A stretch of 64,000 nt of DNA, taken from NCBI RefSeq assembly GCF_045290345.1, contig NZ_CP155447.1:6696001-6760000 (forward strand). The letters are read 5' to 3'. The stretch comes from Singulisphaera sp045290345 (GTDB lineage Bacteria; Planctomycetota; Planctomycetia; Isosphaerales; Isosphaeraceae). The notes under the pieces were generated by a model, which had not been told where the DNA came from, did not search any database, and saw only the letters and a list, made by a program, of their open reading frames with translations. Positions 54,762 through 63,718 of this stretch are shown here, piece after piece (the first letter of the stretch is position 1; the number at the start of each line of letters is the position of its first letter). The position numbers and the translations under genes were made by a program.

Positions 54762-54862
54762 CGTCCCTGGACTCTGAACAAACCGCCAGCACGCCCGGCC
54801 AGGACGGGGCCACTTCGCCCCCAGGCTGCCCGCCCTCGTTTCCACCATTTCCTACATGGCTG
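54762..54862. repeat. 101 bp dispersed repeat, copy 2
   Basis: Partner of 2387-2487. The two copies are the same length. This one lies between the DUF1559 stump and unrecognised sequence. Confidence 0.75.
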
Positions 54863-55289
54863 ATCGCCACGCTCCTTTTGCTGCACCTCTTGCCGGACCT
54901 GGCACGGCAGCCAGAGACGATCGAGTCCTACGCCACTCGGGCCGCAGGTTCTCCGATCGCCCCTTGACCAGGCCCTCCTCCCCCGAGTCCGACTTCGGAA
55001 AGGAGGTTAGACGCTTCAAGAAGTGCCAGGAAAAATTTTGGAATATCCGCATGTTTTAACAACTGTGCGATCGCGCAAGTAAGGAATCAGCAAGAATCTG
55101 TCTGGCAGTTTCAGTGACTCAGACTCCCCCCCCCTCGAAATTCGCGATGGATCCGAAATGTTCATGAAGGATTTCACCGGCATTCTTCGCAGGGTGGATT
55201 GGGGGACAAGGAGCAGAGGCCCCCATGAACCTGCCTGAGGGGGCATAGGGAGATTCCCCGCTTGGCACTTACTCGAATCGGGGAAAATC

Positions 55290-56093
55290 ATGAAATTGAA
55301 TCAGACGAGAGACGGCTGTCTCTCCGGTACGCCACGGCAAAGGAGGCGGGCGTCCATCTCGGTGGAGACTCTTGAAGGACGGGCGATGATGTCCGGCATG
55401 TCGATGAGCATGTCGATGGGCATGTCGATGGGCATGTCGATGTCAACAGGCAATTCATCCATGATGATGTCGACGCCTGCGATGATGGCGCCTGCGATGA
55501 CTTCCATGCCGATAAGCATTCCGATGGCCTCCTCGAGTTCATCCGGGATGTCCTCCATGTCTGATATGCCCTCCATGCCAGCCAGTTCCTCAAGCCCGGT
55601 CGGGACGACGGAGTCAACTCAGGGGACGGCTTCGATTTCGGGCTCGATGTCCGGGATGTCGCCCCCGATTGGAATCGTGCTTCCGAAGAGTCCGACGTTC
55701 CCGCCGACAGGCACCACTGCGGGGCCGTCGCCAATGCCTGTGATCGATCCGATGGTTCTGGCAGGGAATCCCACCACGGCGCATGCGGCCTCGGTCTCGG
55801 TTTCAGTTCCGGTCGTGAGTAGCGCGGCTCTACGCGTGGTCACGCAGGCCGCCCACCCCCTCCCGGTCACGCCAAGCGCCGCGCAGAGTCCCCACCAAGT
55901 TCGGGCTCTCGCCGGAGCGCACCATCCCCCAACCATCATCACGAATGTCGCCCATCCGCGGCCGGTCACAACCACCCCGTCGCGAAACTCGATCGCGGCC
56001 CATGACCACGTTCAAGCCCACCAGCCCATGAACCTCGTCACGAAGCCCGCCCATTCCAATAGTTCTCCGCGAAACCACTCTGAGCGGAGTTGA
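55290..56093 (+). CDS. Met/Ser-rich exported low-complexity protein
   Basis: The 267-residue product has a basic start and VETLEGRAMMSG, a variant of the planctomycete LExLExR export motif. Residues about 34-110 are dominated by Met and Ser in short repeats (MSMSMGMSMGMSMS, then MMMSTPAMMAPAMTSMP), which fits methionine-rich Cu(I)-binding segments known from copper chaperones. The remainder is Thr/Pro/Ser-rich with scattered His (AHPLPVTP, AHHPPTIITN, AAHDHVQAHQP), again compatible with metal binding or a wall-spanning linker. The gene has its own upstream region and no partner. I do not recognise a family; metal binding is an inference from composition only. Confidence 0.65.
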   Translation: MKLNQTRDGCLSGTPRQRRRASISVETLEGRAMMSGMSMSMSMGMSMGMSMSTGNSSMMMSTPAMMAPAMTSMPISIPMASSSSSGMSSMSDMPSMPASSSSPVGTTESTQGTASISGSMSGMSPPIGIVLPKSPTFPPTGTTAGPSPMPVIDPMVLAGNPTTAHAASVSVSVPVVSSAALRVVTQAAHPLPVTPSAAQSPHQVRALAGAHHPPTIITNVAHPRPVTTTPSRNSIAAHDHVQAHQPMNLVTKPAHSNSSPRNHSERS

Positions 56094-56564
56094 ACGTCGC
56101 GCGGGTCAGCGCAGCGATGATGCCTGGCGGCTCATTCACCGTCGCCGAGGCACCCAAGGAGGTATCGAGGAACCTTGGCCGAGTCTGCCTGGGATCGCCC
56201 GCAACGGGATCTTCCCCCCCCCGCTCGGCTAGCTTTCGAGTGGCAAGTAAGCATGTCATCTGTCGGCAAAATTGAAGTAGGCTAACGGCAATACCGTCCA
56301 ACGGGGTTGCCAAACAGAAATCACCCAATCAGCATACGAAGCTCATACGCTCAAAATCACCACACTTAATTTCGCATATCAATTATCAAAAGTTATCGAC
56401 AACCGCCACATATTCCCTTTCTTCCATCGGCATCGCCAGTTTTTCACCCCCTTTCTGGCTCAAACAGGTACCGGCGGTCTCAATCCGAGATGACCCAGAT
56501 CCCAATTTGCGGTAAGTTATCGGCGTCGCCCATGGCATCCACGTTAAGCGGGAGAGGAGGCAAG
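56094..56564. other. intergenic leader of the DUF1963-like gene
   Basis: Positions 56335-56420 are AT-rich (TTAATTTCGCATATCAATTATC) against a GC-rich background and are the best promoter candidate. No gene is seen. Confidence 0.45.
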
Positions 56565-57410
56565 ATGTCCGAGCCGCTCATTTACCATCGAGTCGAGTTC
56601 AAGCCAGCCGACCCTTCAGAGAGGCTCCGGGACTCGATCGGCGGCTACCCCTACCTGCCGAAGGGGATGGATTACCCCGCCTGCTCGTGCGGCAAGCGGA
56701 TGAACCTCTATTTTCAGTTTGATCTACGGGAAGAGTTCGGGCTCCCGTTCGAGACCGGCAGCCACCTCGCCGTCTTCATGTGCGAGGCATGCAATGACCA
56801 GGCGGATATTCTATATGACTCTTTCTACCTAAACGAAGCGAAAGCCCAAACCCAAGATCAACTGCGAGCAAATTACTGGGATCTCAACGGCATCCAAGAT
56901 GAAGACGGGTGGAACCGGTTCTACCGAATCATGCTCATCAGGCCAGGGGGCGAATCCGATTTTCTCGCCCCCGAGGAGTTCATCCAACCCTGCTCCTTGG
57001 AATTCACCAAGGAGGTTGAGACGGGTACGGAGGATCCAGATGAGGAACCATTCGACGAGGATGACGACGATGAGCCCGTCATGAAAGAAATTGCCGTGGA
57101 GGCGGAACCCGGACTCCCCGGCACGAGCACCAATCCTTGGGCCAGGCGTTGTTGCTCCAGGGAATTCAAGGTCGGGGGGCAGCCCACCTGGGGAGGCGAT
57201 ACCGATCCGCCCAACAAACTACTCTGTTCCTGCGGGGCACCGATGGGGTTCGTCTGCTTCGTCCCCGATGAACTCCTCTTCCCCAATGACAGGACGCTCG
57301 TCTACACATGGGAGGGAGTCGGTACGCTGTTCACCGGCTTGTGCGTCTACATCCTCGCCTGCCGGGCTCAATGCCATCCCTTCGCTGTCTACCCCGTGAC
57401 GCAGCCCTGA
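56565..57410 (+). CDS. DUF1963/YwqG-like protein
   Basis: ATG at 56565 has a strong Shine-Dalgarno AGGAGG (56555-56560), one of the clearest in the window, so the 281-residue reading is preferred over the ATG at 56490. The sequence IGGYPYLPKGMDYPACSCGK and the segment GSHLAVFMCEACND match the YwqG/DUF1963 pattern; Cys pairs (CSCGK, CEACND, CSCGAP) may form a zinc site. An acidic linker (EPFDEDDDDEPVM) sits in the middle. Such proteins are cytosolic and of unknown function; some are found beside toxin immunity genes. Confidence 0.7.
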   Translation: MSEPLIYHRVEFKPADPSERLRDSIGGYPYLPKGMDYPACSCGKRMNLYFQFDLREEFGLPFETGSHLAVFMCEACNDQADILYDSFYLNEAKAQTQDQLRANYWDLNGIQDEDGWNRFYRIMLIRPGGESDFLAPEEFIQPCSLEFTKEVETGTEDPDEEPFDEDDDDEPVMKEIAVEAEPGLPGTSTNPWARRCCSREFKVGGQPTWGGDTDPPNKLLCSCGAPMGFVCFVPDELLFPNDRTLVYTWEGVGTLFTGLCVYILACRAQCHPFAVYPVTQP

Positions 57411-57867
57411 TGGGCCTGCCGTGACCCGATGACCATTAGACGCTGCACGATCGAGTAAGTGTGAGGACGGGAAAGGCAAGGGGGACATGGCGAATATCGA
57501 CAACTGTCAATAATTACCATGCCCCCTTTTTCACCCAAGGTCGAACCAATTCGACCAGCGGGCCGCCCGGCATGCCCTGGCGAATTTCCTCCACCGCGAG
57601 AACGTCGACACCTACCCGACCCTGGTCGAGAACCTCAAAAAGAGCGGAGTTGCCCCGAGAATGTCCCGAAGGTGACGGGCGGGATCGATCGGGACATGCG
57701 ACTGCGCGACGATCACGCGGCCATGAAGGCCATATACGAACGCCTGGCACGCTATTCGTGGTTGTCGGTCGAACCCGACCCGCCGGAGCCGGAGTCAGTG
57801 AATCGGGGTTACGGGCCTCGGCGAAGAGGGATTTCGATGTCGAGGAACGGCTCGGCAAGACACCAGC
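57411..57867. other. intergenic region with coding-like remnants
   Basis: Two short frames look like decayed coding sequence: 57540-57660 (ALANFLHRENVDTYPTLVEN) and 57670-57800 (IDRDMRLRDDHAAMKAIYER). They are in different frames and unassigned. Confidence 0.4.
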
Positions 57868-58983
57868 CTATTTTGACCCTCTCTCAGCGAGCAGGTCCGC
57901 CAGTCTCCAGGTCACCAGGACCTTGTCCGCTATGGCCTGGTTAATCGAAACCGCGTGATGGTAGGCCGCCAGCGCCCGCTCCGGGTCCGTCTCGGCGAAG
58001 GCCTTGGCACAGAGCAGCCAGCATTCGTCTGGAGCCACGGCTCGCTCGAACACCGCCAGGTCGAGCGTCAGAGCCCTGTCGATCCGCTCACGCCCCTTCT
58101 CAAGGAATCCCATGCCGGCAAACATCACCCCGTAACGCAGTTCGGCCAGGGCCTGGTCTTCGGCCACGCGCACACCAACCAGCTCGGCGCACTTCTGGCG
58201 GTCCTGCGGCAGCCCGTGGGCCCGGAACACCCAGGACAGGTTGCCGATGTTCCAGAACTCGTCGGCATCCACCATGCGGCCGAGGACGTAGCGTTGCAGG
58301 TCGGTCAGCTCCCTCACCGGCTCCTCTCTCTCGGGAAAAGCGGCCGCGATCAGCGTCCTGACCAGCGGCATGGTATCGAACAGCCGGGGCTGGTCGAGCC
58401 GATCGCAGAGCGCCGGGATGGCCTGATGCTGGACCTCGGGAGGCAAAAGGGAAATGGCAAAGGCCGCATCGCCCGAAGTCTTCCCTCCGGCACCGGGGAT
58501 GTTCTCGTAGCCATCGATGGGTTGGAGGACGAAATCGAGAAAAGGACCGATCAGCGCCGCGTCCGGCTGAAGCTTCGCCAGTTCGCAGGCCGCCATACAG
58601 CGGGCGGCGGGGAAGTCATCCCCGGCCAGCATCCGCCGCAAGGGTCCGGCGGCACCCAGCTCGCCGAACGCAAAGGCGGAAGCGGCGCGGACCCAGCCCG
58701 ACGGCTCGTTATGGCCATCGAGTAGCGATACCGATTCTGCCGCCATGGTGGGCAGGCAGGCCATGACCCAGACCACCCCGGTACGGACCGAGTCATCCGG
58801 GTCGTCGATCAGGGTTCGCAGGAGCGGATAGCCCTTCAGCGACTCGCGGTAACGGTCACCTACTTGCCAGGCGAGAGGGATTCTGTCCGGTCGCCCCACT
58901 GCGGGTGATCGACCCCGAGGACGACGACCATCGCCCAAAAAGAAAATACCCCGCTCGCGCCGCACCACAAAACAAAGATTCAT
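57868..58983 (-). CDS. HEAT-repeat-like protein
   Basis: The 371-residue product is made of alpha-helical pairs: LLRTLIDDPDDSVRTGVVWV, WVRAASAFAFGELGAAGPLR and FPAARCMAACELAKL are HEAT/PBS-lyase-type repeats. The C-terminal third (ERIDRALTLDLAVFERAVAP then ALAAYHHAVSINQAIADKV) looks like TPR. The first 45 residues are basic and Pro/Gly-rich and may not be native, so the true N-terminus could be truncated. Role unknown; such proteins serve as scaffolds. Confidence 0.7.
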   Translation of the reverse strand: MNLCFVVRRERGIFFLGDGRRPRGRSPAVGRPDRIPLAWQVGDRYRESLKGYPLLRTLIDDPDDSVRTGVVWVMACLPTMAAESVSLLDGHNEPSGWVRAASAFAFGELGAAGPLRRMLAGDDFPAARCMAACELAKLQPDAALIGPFLDFVLQPIDGYENIPGAGGKTSGDAAFAISLLPPEVQHQAIPALCDRLDQPRLFDTMPLVRTLIAAAFPEREEPVRELTDLQRYVLGRMVDADEFWNIGNLSWVFRAHGLPQDRQKCAELVGVRVAEDQALAELRYGVMFAGMGFLEKGRERIDRALTLDLAVFERAVAPDECWLLCAKAFAETDPERALAAYHHAVSINQAIADKVLVTWRLADLLAERGSK

Positions 58984-59005
58984 AACTCAATTCTAAAAAA
59001 AACGC

Positions 59006-59875
59006 TTACACCAATCCCTTTCTCCTTTCGAGATCATTGACAGTCTCCCGGTACACCTCCTCGAACTCCTGGTCGAGCTCGTCCGACCACGGGCCGGGAA
59101 AAACACTCTCCCCGGTCGCGGTTTCGAAGGCCCCGGGACGGCTGCGCCAGGTCTCTGCCAGCGTCGAATCCTCCGACGCGATCTTGTAGGCTCTGACCAA
59201 TTCGAGGAGGCGATACTCGATCGAGGACGACTTGCATCCGATGGCCAGTCCCTCGCGGATCGCTCCGAATACAAGCTCCCGGAGGCCATTGGCATGCCCT
59301 TCAACTCCGGTTCCCGGATGCTCGTAGTCTTCTCTGCAATCCTCGACGCTGTACGATGAGTATCCCCGGCATGCGATTGGCCTGACTTCATAGACCGTGC
59401 ACTTGCCCGCCTCAAGGAAGGGACAATCCAACCTGACGCGATCCCTCTGGCTCATGTCCATGCCCGCGGTCGCCGAAATGTTGGCCTCGACGCGACGGGT
59501 GAGCGCCGCTTGCCGCTCTTCGTCGAACCGCTCGCGAACAAAAGTGGCGATGCCCAAGACCTCAGGAGCCGAAGCCGCGACCGGAACCATGCAGCAATAG
59601 GTACAGCCGCTCCGGCACGCGACTCGGTGCCCGTCATGACAAGCCGCGTGGACCTGCCTGATCGACCGGTCGGTGAGCTCATTGATACTTCGCGCCAATT
59701 CGATCGTACTGAGAGCCCCCGGCGGCCCTGACAGGATCTTCAGCGATTCCCCGGCCGCCGCAAACCGAGCTCGAATGACGACCGGCTCCTCGTTGAACCT
59801 CTTCGGTAACGCGGAAGGTCGAACACGCTTCGCCTTTCTTCCAGGAGGTTTGGGACGTCCGGACTTGCGTGGCAT
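59006..59875 (-). CDS. YkgJ-family cysteine cluster protein
   Basis: The 289-residue protein has a basic N-terminal tail (PRKSGRPKPPGRKAKRVRP) and then the cysteine-cluster signature: CRSGCTYCCMVPVA near residues 87-100 and CPFLEAGKCTVYEVRPIACRGY near 151-172. Four or more Cys of this pattern bind Zn or Fe-S in YkgJ proteins. The molecular role of the family is unclear. It is cytoplasmic, upstream of the HEAT gene on the same strand with 22 bases between, so the two may be one operon. Confidence 0.85.
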   Translation of the reverse strand: MPRKSGRPKPPGRKAKRVRPSALPKRFNEEPVVIRARFAAAGESLKILSGPPGALSTIELARSINELTDRSIRQVHAACHDGHRVACRSGCTYCCMVPVAASAPEVLGIATFVRERFDEERQAALTRRVEANISATAGMDMSQRDRVRLDCPFLEAGKCTVYEVRPIACRGYSSYSVEDCREDYEHPGTGVEGHANGLRELVFGAIREGLAIGCKSSSIEYRLLELVRAYKIASEDSTLAETWRSRPGAFETATGESVFPGPWSDELDQEFEEVYRETVNDLERRKGLV

Positions 59876-60231
59876 TGGGAGGGTTTCTCACGCGGTTAAC
59901 GTTGGTTCGTCGCGGGGAAGCCCCATTCTACCCGAATCGATGCCGCGAATTACCTGGGATCCACGTCTGGAACACCAACTCGACCCGGAACGGCACCGCG
60001 ACGGGGACGGACGATCCCACGGTCAAGTCCGACATGCTCAGTGTCGAGATCAAGTGGTAGAAAGGGCCCCCCCCTTTCTACCACTTCAACAACGTGGCGA
60101 TGGGGTGTCGTCGTGTTGGATACGTGAAACTAGGGAGTGATGAGAACGGCTTCTGTGTTCTCACGCAACGGGTTAGCTTGGCTTCCATTTTTTTTTGCAA
60201 CGAAGCCAATCACCCTCTCAGTTCGGAGAGG
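59876..60231. other. intergenic region with an orphan protein end and terminator
   Basis: The plus-strand frame 59930-60060 ends WNTNSTRNGTATGTDDPTVK then SDMLSVEIKW and stop. This reads like the C-terminus of an exported protein whose body is absent. A hairpin follows at once. Confidence 0.45.
60054..60084 (+). terminator. hairpin after orphan C-terminus
   Basis: GTGGTAGAAAGGG (60054-60066) pairs with CCCTTTCTACCAC (60072-60084) with a five-C loop. The stem overlaps the stop codon of the orphan frame. No T-run follows. Confidence 0.6.
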
Positions 60232-61572
60232 TCAGGGGTCGACGGCCGCGAGCCTCCCCGTGCTGTCGCCGAACGACTCGACCGGGACGCCCATCCGGTC
60301 GAGCAGCGAGAGGTGCAGATTCGTCAATGGGGTCCCGTTCGGGAGGAGGACGTGACGGCCCGTCTTCAAGGTGCCATTCCCCTTGCCGGCGACCAGGATC
60401 GGCAGGTCGTCGTGGCTGTGGGCATTGCCGTCGCTGATCCCGCTCCCGTAGGCGATCATGCAATGATCCAGGAGCGTGCCGTCGCCCTCCGGGACCGCCT
60501 TGAGCCGGTCGAGCAAGTAGGCATATTGCTCGATGTGGAACCGATTGATCGTCCGGATCTTCTCGTACTTCCGGGGGTCCTTGCCATGATGTGACAGGTC
60601 GTGGTGCCCCTCGGGCACGCCGATGGCGCCGTAGCTGCGGTTGCTGCCGTCGTTGGCGAAGACGAAGGTCGCGATCCGGGTCAGATCGGCCCGGAACGCA
60701 AGGACCAACAGGTCGCTCATCAGCCGGAGGTGCTCGCGGTAGTCGCTGGGGATGCCGGCTGGGCGGGCCAAGGTGGATTGGCCGACCTCGATCACGGGCC
60801 GGGCCCGGTCGATCCGTCGTTCGATCTCGCGGACTCCGGACAGGTACTCCTCGAGCTTGCGGCGATCGGTGCCGCCGAGCTTGTCTCGGAGCTTGCGAGC
60901 GTCCTCGGCGACGAAATCGAGGAGGCTCCGGTCGCGCCTCTCTCGGCGGGCGGCGCCTGGATCGGCCTGGCCGCGGACCCGGCCGGCGAAGAGGCGTTCG
61001 AAGACGAGCCGGGGGTCGACCTCCTTGGTCGCCGGGGCCGATTCCCCTCGCCAGGAGAGGTTGACCTGATAGGCGCAACTGTAGCCATGGTCGCACTGGC
61101 CGGAGTCCCGGCCCCCCTCGCAGCCGATCTCGAGCGAGGCGAACCGGGTAGCCTGGCCCACCTTCCTGGCGGCGAGTTGGTCGACCGAGATCCCGGCGCG
61201 AAGGTCGGCCCCCCCCGTCTTGCGCGGGTGGGTGCCGGTGAGGAAGGCGGACATGGCCCGGGCGTGGTCACCACCGCCGTCGCCGTGGGCTCGGGCCTGG
61301 TCCAGCGTCAATCCGCTGAGCACGAGCAGGTCGTCTCGGACCGACCGCAACGGCTCGAGCAAAGGGGAGAGGTCGTAGTCGGGGCCGGTCGCCCGAGGGG
61401 TCCAGTCCGGCATGTGGACCCCGTTGGGCACGTAGATGAAGGCCATCCGGGTTGGGGCCTTGGTCGCCGGGGCCTGCGCCCGAGCGGGATCGGAACCCAT
61501 GGCCTCCAGCAGCGGCAAGGCCACTGCCGCGCCGGCCCCTCGGAGGACCGTCCGCCTTGAGAGTGTCTTCAT
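60232..61572 (-). CDS. DUF1552 protein, Tat-exported
   Basis: The 446-residue product opens SRRTVLRGAGAAVALPLLEA, a clear twin-arginine signal, and continues with the DUF1552 pattern (FIYVPNGVHMPDWTPRATG, DHARAMSAFLTGTHPRKT, YSCAYQVNLSWRGESAP and GSGISDGNAHSHDDLPILVA). DUF1552 proteins are always paired with a DUF1592 heme protein in planctomycetes and are thought to work outside the cell in polymer oxidation. Its ATG at 61572 overlaps the stop of the upstream DUF1592 gene in ATGA, so translation is coupled. Confidence 0.93.
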   Translation of the reverse strand: MKTLSRRTVLRGAGAAVALPLLEAMGSDPARAQAPATKAPTRMAFIYVPNGVHMPDWTPRATGPDYDLSPLLEPLRSVRDDLLVLSGLTLDQARAHGDGGGDHARAMSAFLTGTHPRKTGGADLRAGISVDQLAARKVGQATRFASLEIGCEGGRDSGQCDHGYSCAYQVNLSWRGESAPATKEVDPRLVFERLFAGRVRGQADPGAARRERRDRSLLDFVAEDARKLRDKLGGTDRRKLEEYLSGVREIERRIDRARPVIEVGQSTLARPAGIPSDYREHLRLMSDLLVLAFRADLTRIATFVFANDGSNRSYGAIGVPEGHHDLSHHGKDPRKYEKIRTINRFHIEQYAYLLDRLKAVPEGDGTLLDHCMIAYGSGISDGNAHSHDDLPILVAGKGNGTLKTGRHVLLPNGTPLTNLHLSLLDRMGVPVESFGDSTGRLAAVDP

Positions 61573-63626
61573 GATGATGGTTTCCCTCGCGACTCCGATC
61601 GATTCTGAAACGGAGGGCTTGCGACGATGGCGAGCACCAGGCTCGAGAACCGGTAACCGTCGCGTTTCAACGTCCGGGCGATTTCTTCGACGAAGCAGCG
61701 GTCAGCGAGGCCCAGGCCGCGGCCGAGCGCGTAGGTGAGCAGCTTTTCGGACAGGCATCGGGCGAATGGTTCCCGGCGGGAATTCAGGACGGCCCGCAGT
61801 CCGGCAGGCCCTCGGAACGACTCGGCTCCCGGAAGCGTCCCGGAGACGTCGAGGGGCTTGCCAGCCTCGCCGGATCGCCAGGCGCCGATGGCATCGAAGT
61901 TCTCCAGGCCAAAGCCGAGAGGGTCCATCCGGGCGTGGCACGAGGCGCACGTCGGGTTGGTGCGGTGCCGCTCCATCTGCTCCCTGATCGTCCCGGCGGG
62001 AGTGGCCCCTTCCGCTGCTTTCAGGCCCACGACTCCCTCCGGCGGCGGGGGCGGCGGCATGGCGAGGAGGTTGTCGAGGACCCACTTGCCTCGCTTAACC
62101 GGGGAAGTCCGGGTCGGGTTGGACGTGACGGTGAGCACGCTGGCGTGGGTCAAGACGCCGCCTCGATCAGTGCCGGCCAGGGAGACTCGTCGAAACCGAT
62201 CGCCGACGACGCCGGGGATGCCGTAATGGCGGGCGAGCCGCTCATTGACGAAGGTGTAATCGGCGTCGAGGAACTCCAGCACGCTCTGGTCCTCACGGAT
62301 GATCGCCCCGCAGAATCGCGCGGTCTCCTCGAGCATGGCCTGGCGGAGCGGTTCGTCGAAGTCGGGGAACAGCTTCGGGTCGGGCGTGACGTCCTTGAGA
62401 CTTCGGGTCTGGAGCCACTGGGCGGCGAAGCCGTCCACCAAGGCCTGGGCCTTTTCGTCGCCGAGCATCCGGCGGGCCTGCTTCGCCAGGTTGTCGCCCC
62501 GTCGCAACTCACCCCGTGCGGCCAGCCGGTAAAGCTCGTCGTCGGGCATGCTGCTCCAGAGGAAGTACGAGAGGCGAGCGGCCAGCTCGAACTCGTTGAC
62601 GGGGTCACTCCTTCCCGCCTCACCCGGCTCCGGTTCCGTTTCAACGAGGAACAGGAAAGAGGGCGAAATCAGGACCGCCTTGAGTGCGTATCCGACTGCC
62701 TCGTCCATGGTGTCGCCGTCCTTGCGGGCCGACTCCACGAGCGCGACCAGGCGAGTCAATTCGTCGTCGGTGGCGGGCCGGCGAAAGGCACGGTCGGCGA
62801 AGCCTCGGAGGATTTCATAGGCCCGGCGGAGGGCGAGCGCTTCCGGGTCCTCGACGATGGGGGCCGCGGGCTCGGGCCGGCCGATCCGCTTGATGGGTTC
62901 CGATCGAACAGGACGGACGAGCTTCCGGTGGACCGTGGGGATCGCGTCGAGGGGTGGATGCATGATCCTCGGCCACGCGTGAGCGGAACGAGCCGCCGCT
63001 CCGATCGCCCGGTCGGCCGCCGCCAGATACTTTTCCATCAGGATGGGGGGGATCGACAGGACGTCGCCGATGTTGTCGAAGCCATAGCCGACGTCGTCGG
63101 CCGGGAAGGCGTCGGCGAGGTGGAGGTGGAGGTGGAGTTCGCGGCCGAACAGGTCGCGGATCGTGTTGTCGTACTCGGCCCGATTGAGCCGGCGCATCGT
63201 GACTCGGCCCGGGTCGGCGTCGGGGGAGGAGCACTGGAACACTTTGGTGTCGAGCCATTCGTCGATGGCGGCCAGCTCCGCGGAGGAGGGCCTCGCTCGG
63301 CCGCTCGGAGGCATGGTCCCCGAGTGCAAGGCATCGGCGACCCGGCCCCAGGTCTCGAGGTCTTCGCGGCTAGTCGCTCGTTCGCCGAGGCCATCGAGGT
63401 CGATCCCGCCCCGCTTCGTGGCGGAATCGTGGCATTCCAGGCAATGCCGATCGAGCGCCGGGGCGACGTTCGCTTCGTACGTCGGCCCGGGTCGTGGGAG
63501 GGGCGAGGTGGCGGGCGGCGGTGCCGTCTCGACTTCATCGATGCCTGGCGAGCGCGGCGGACGACCACCGCAGCCCCAGAGTCCCGGCAGGAAGGCCAGG
63601 CCGAACAGGATCGAAACTCTCGTCAT
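61569..63626 (-). CDS. DUF1592/DUF1587/DUF1595/DUF1588/DUF1585 heme lipoprotein
   Basis: The 685-residue product has a lipoprotein signal (LFGLAFLPGLWGC, lipobox LWGC). Residues about 50-125 hold a c-heme site CLECH in a PSCyt-type domain. DUF1587 (MRRLNRAEYDNTIRDLFG), DUF1595 (AYEILRGFADRAFRRPATDD), DUF1592 (FELAARLSYFLWSSMPDDEL), DUF1588 (PTCASCHARMDPLGFGLENFDAIG) and DUF1585 (EKLLTYALGRGL) follow in the standard order. CASCH in DUF1588 is a second CxxCH. This is the normal partner of DUF1552; together they are a planctomycete outer-envelope oxidation unit. A terminator hairpin lies upstream. Confidence 0.95.
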   Translation of the reverse strand: MTRVSILFGLAFLPGLWGCGGRPPRSPGIDEVETAPPPATSPLPRPGPTYEANVAPALDRHCLECHDSATKRGGIDLDGLGERATSREDLETWGRVADALHSGTMPPSGRARPSSAELAAIDEWLDTKVFQCSSPDADPGRVTMRRLNRAEYDNTIRDLFGRELHLHLHLADAFPADDVGYGFDNIGDVLSIPPILMEKYLAAADRAIGAAARSAHAWPRIMHPPLDAIPTVHRKLVRPVRSEPIKRIGRPEPAAPIVEDPEALALRRAYEILRGFADRAFRRPATDDELTRLVALVESARKDGDTMDEAVGYALKAVLISPSFLFLVETEPEPGEAGRSDPVNEFELAARLSYFLWSSMPDDELYRLAARGELRRGDNLAKQARRMLGDEKAQALVDGFAAQWLQTRSLKDVTPDPKLFPDFDEPLRQAMLEETARFCGAIIREDQSVLEFLDADYTFVNERLARHYGIPGVVGDRFRRVSLAGTDRGGVLTHASVLTVTSNPTRTSPVKRGKWVLDNLLAMPPPPPPEGVVGLKAAEGATPAGTIREQMERHRTNPTCASCHARMDPLGFGLENFDAIGAWRSGEAGKPLDVSGTLPGAESFRGPAGLRAVLNSRREPFARCLSEKLLTYALGRGLGLADRCFVEEIARTLKRDGYRFSSLVLAIVASPPFQNRSESRGKPSS

Positions 63627-63650
63627 GGGAAAGTCCGGGGAATCGAAAGC

Positions 63651-63681
63651 GGGGCGGCCCTGTGCGAGGGAAGGCCGCCCC
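63651..63681 (-). terminator. hairpin between DUF1559 and DUF1592 genes
   Basis: GGGGCGGCC (63651-63659) pairs with GGCCGCCCC (63673-63681) around 13 bases. It lies in the 92-base gap after the DUF1559 stop and before the DUF1592 start. No T-run is present. Confidence 0.5.
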
Positions 63682-63718
63682 GGATTGGGGAAGTGATAGT
63701 GGGGCGGGACCGGTCGGC

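Larger units (their letters stand above)
54420..55289. other. intergenic region with DUF1559 stump and a dispersed repeat
   Basis: It holds a DUF1559 C-terminal fragment (54498-54680) and the second copy of the 101 bp repeat (54762-54862). From 54863 to 55289 nothing is recognised. Confidence 0.55.

Noticed and set aside
55395..55450. ATGTCGATGGGC repeats as a tandem DNA satellite
   Set aside because: They encode the Met/Ser repeats in frame, so coding constraint explains them.
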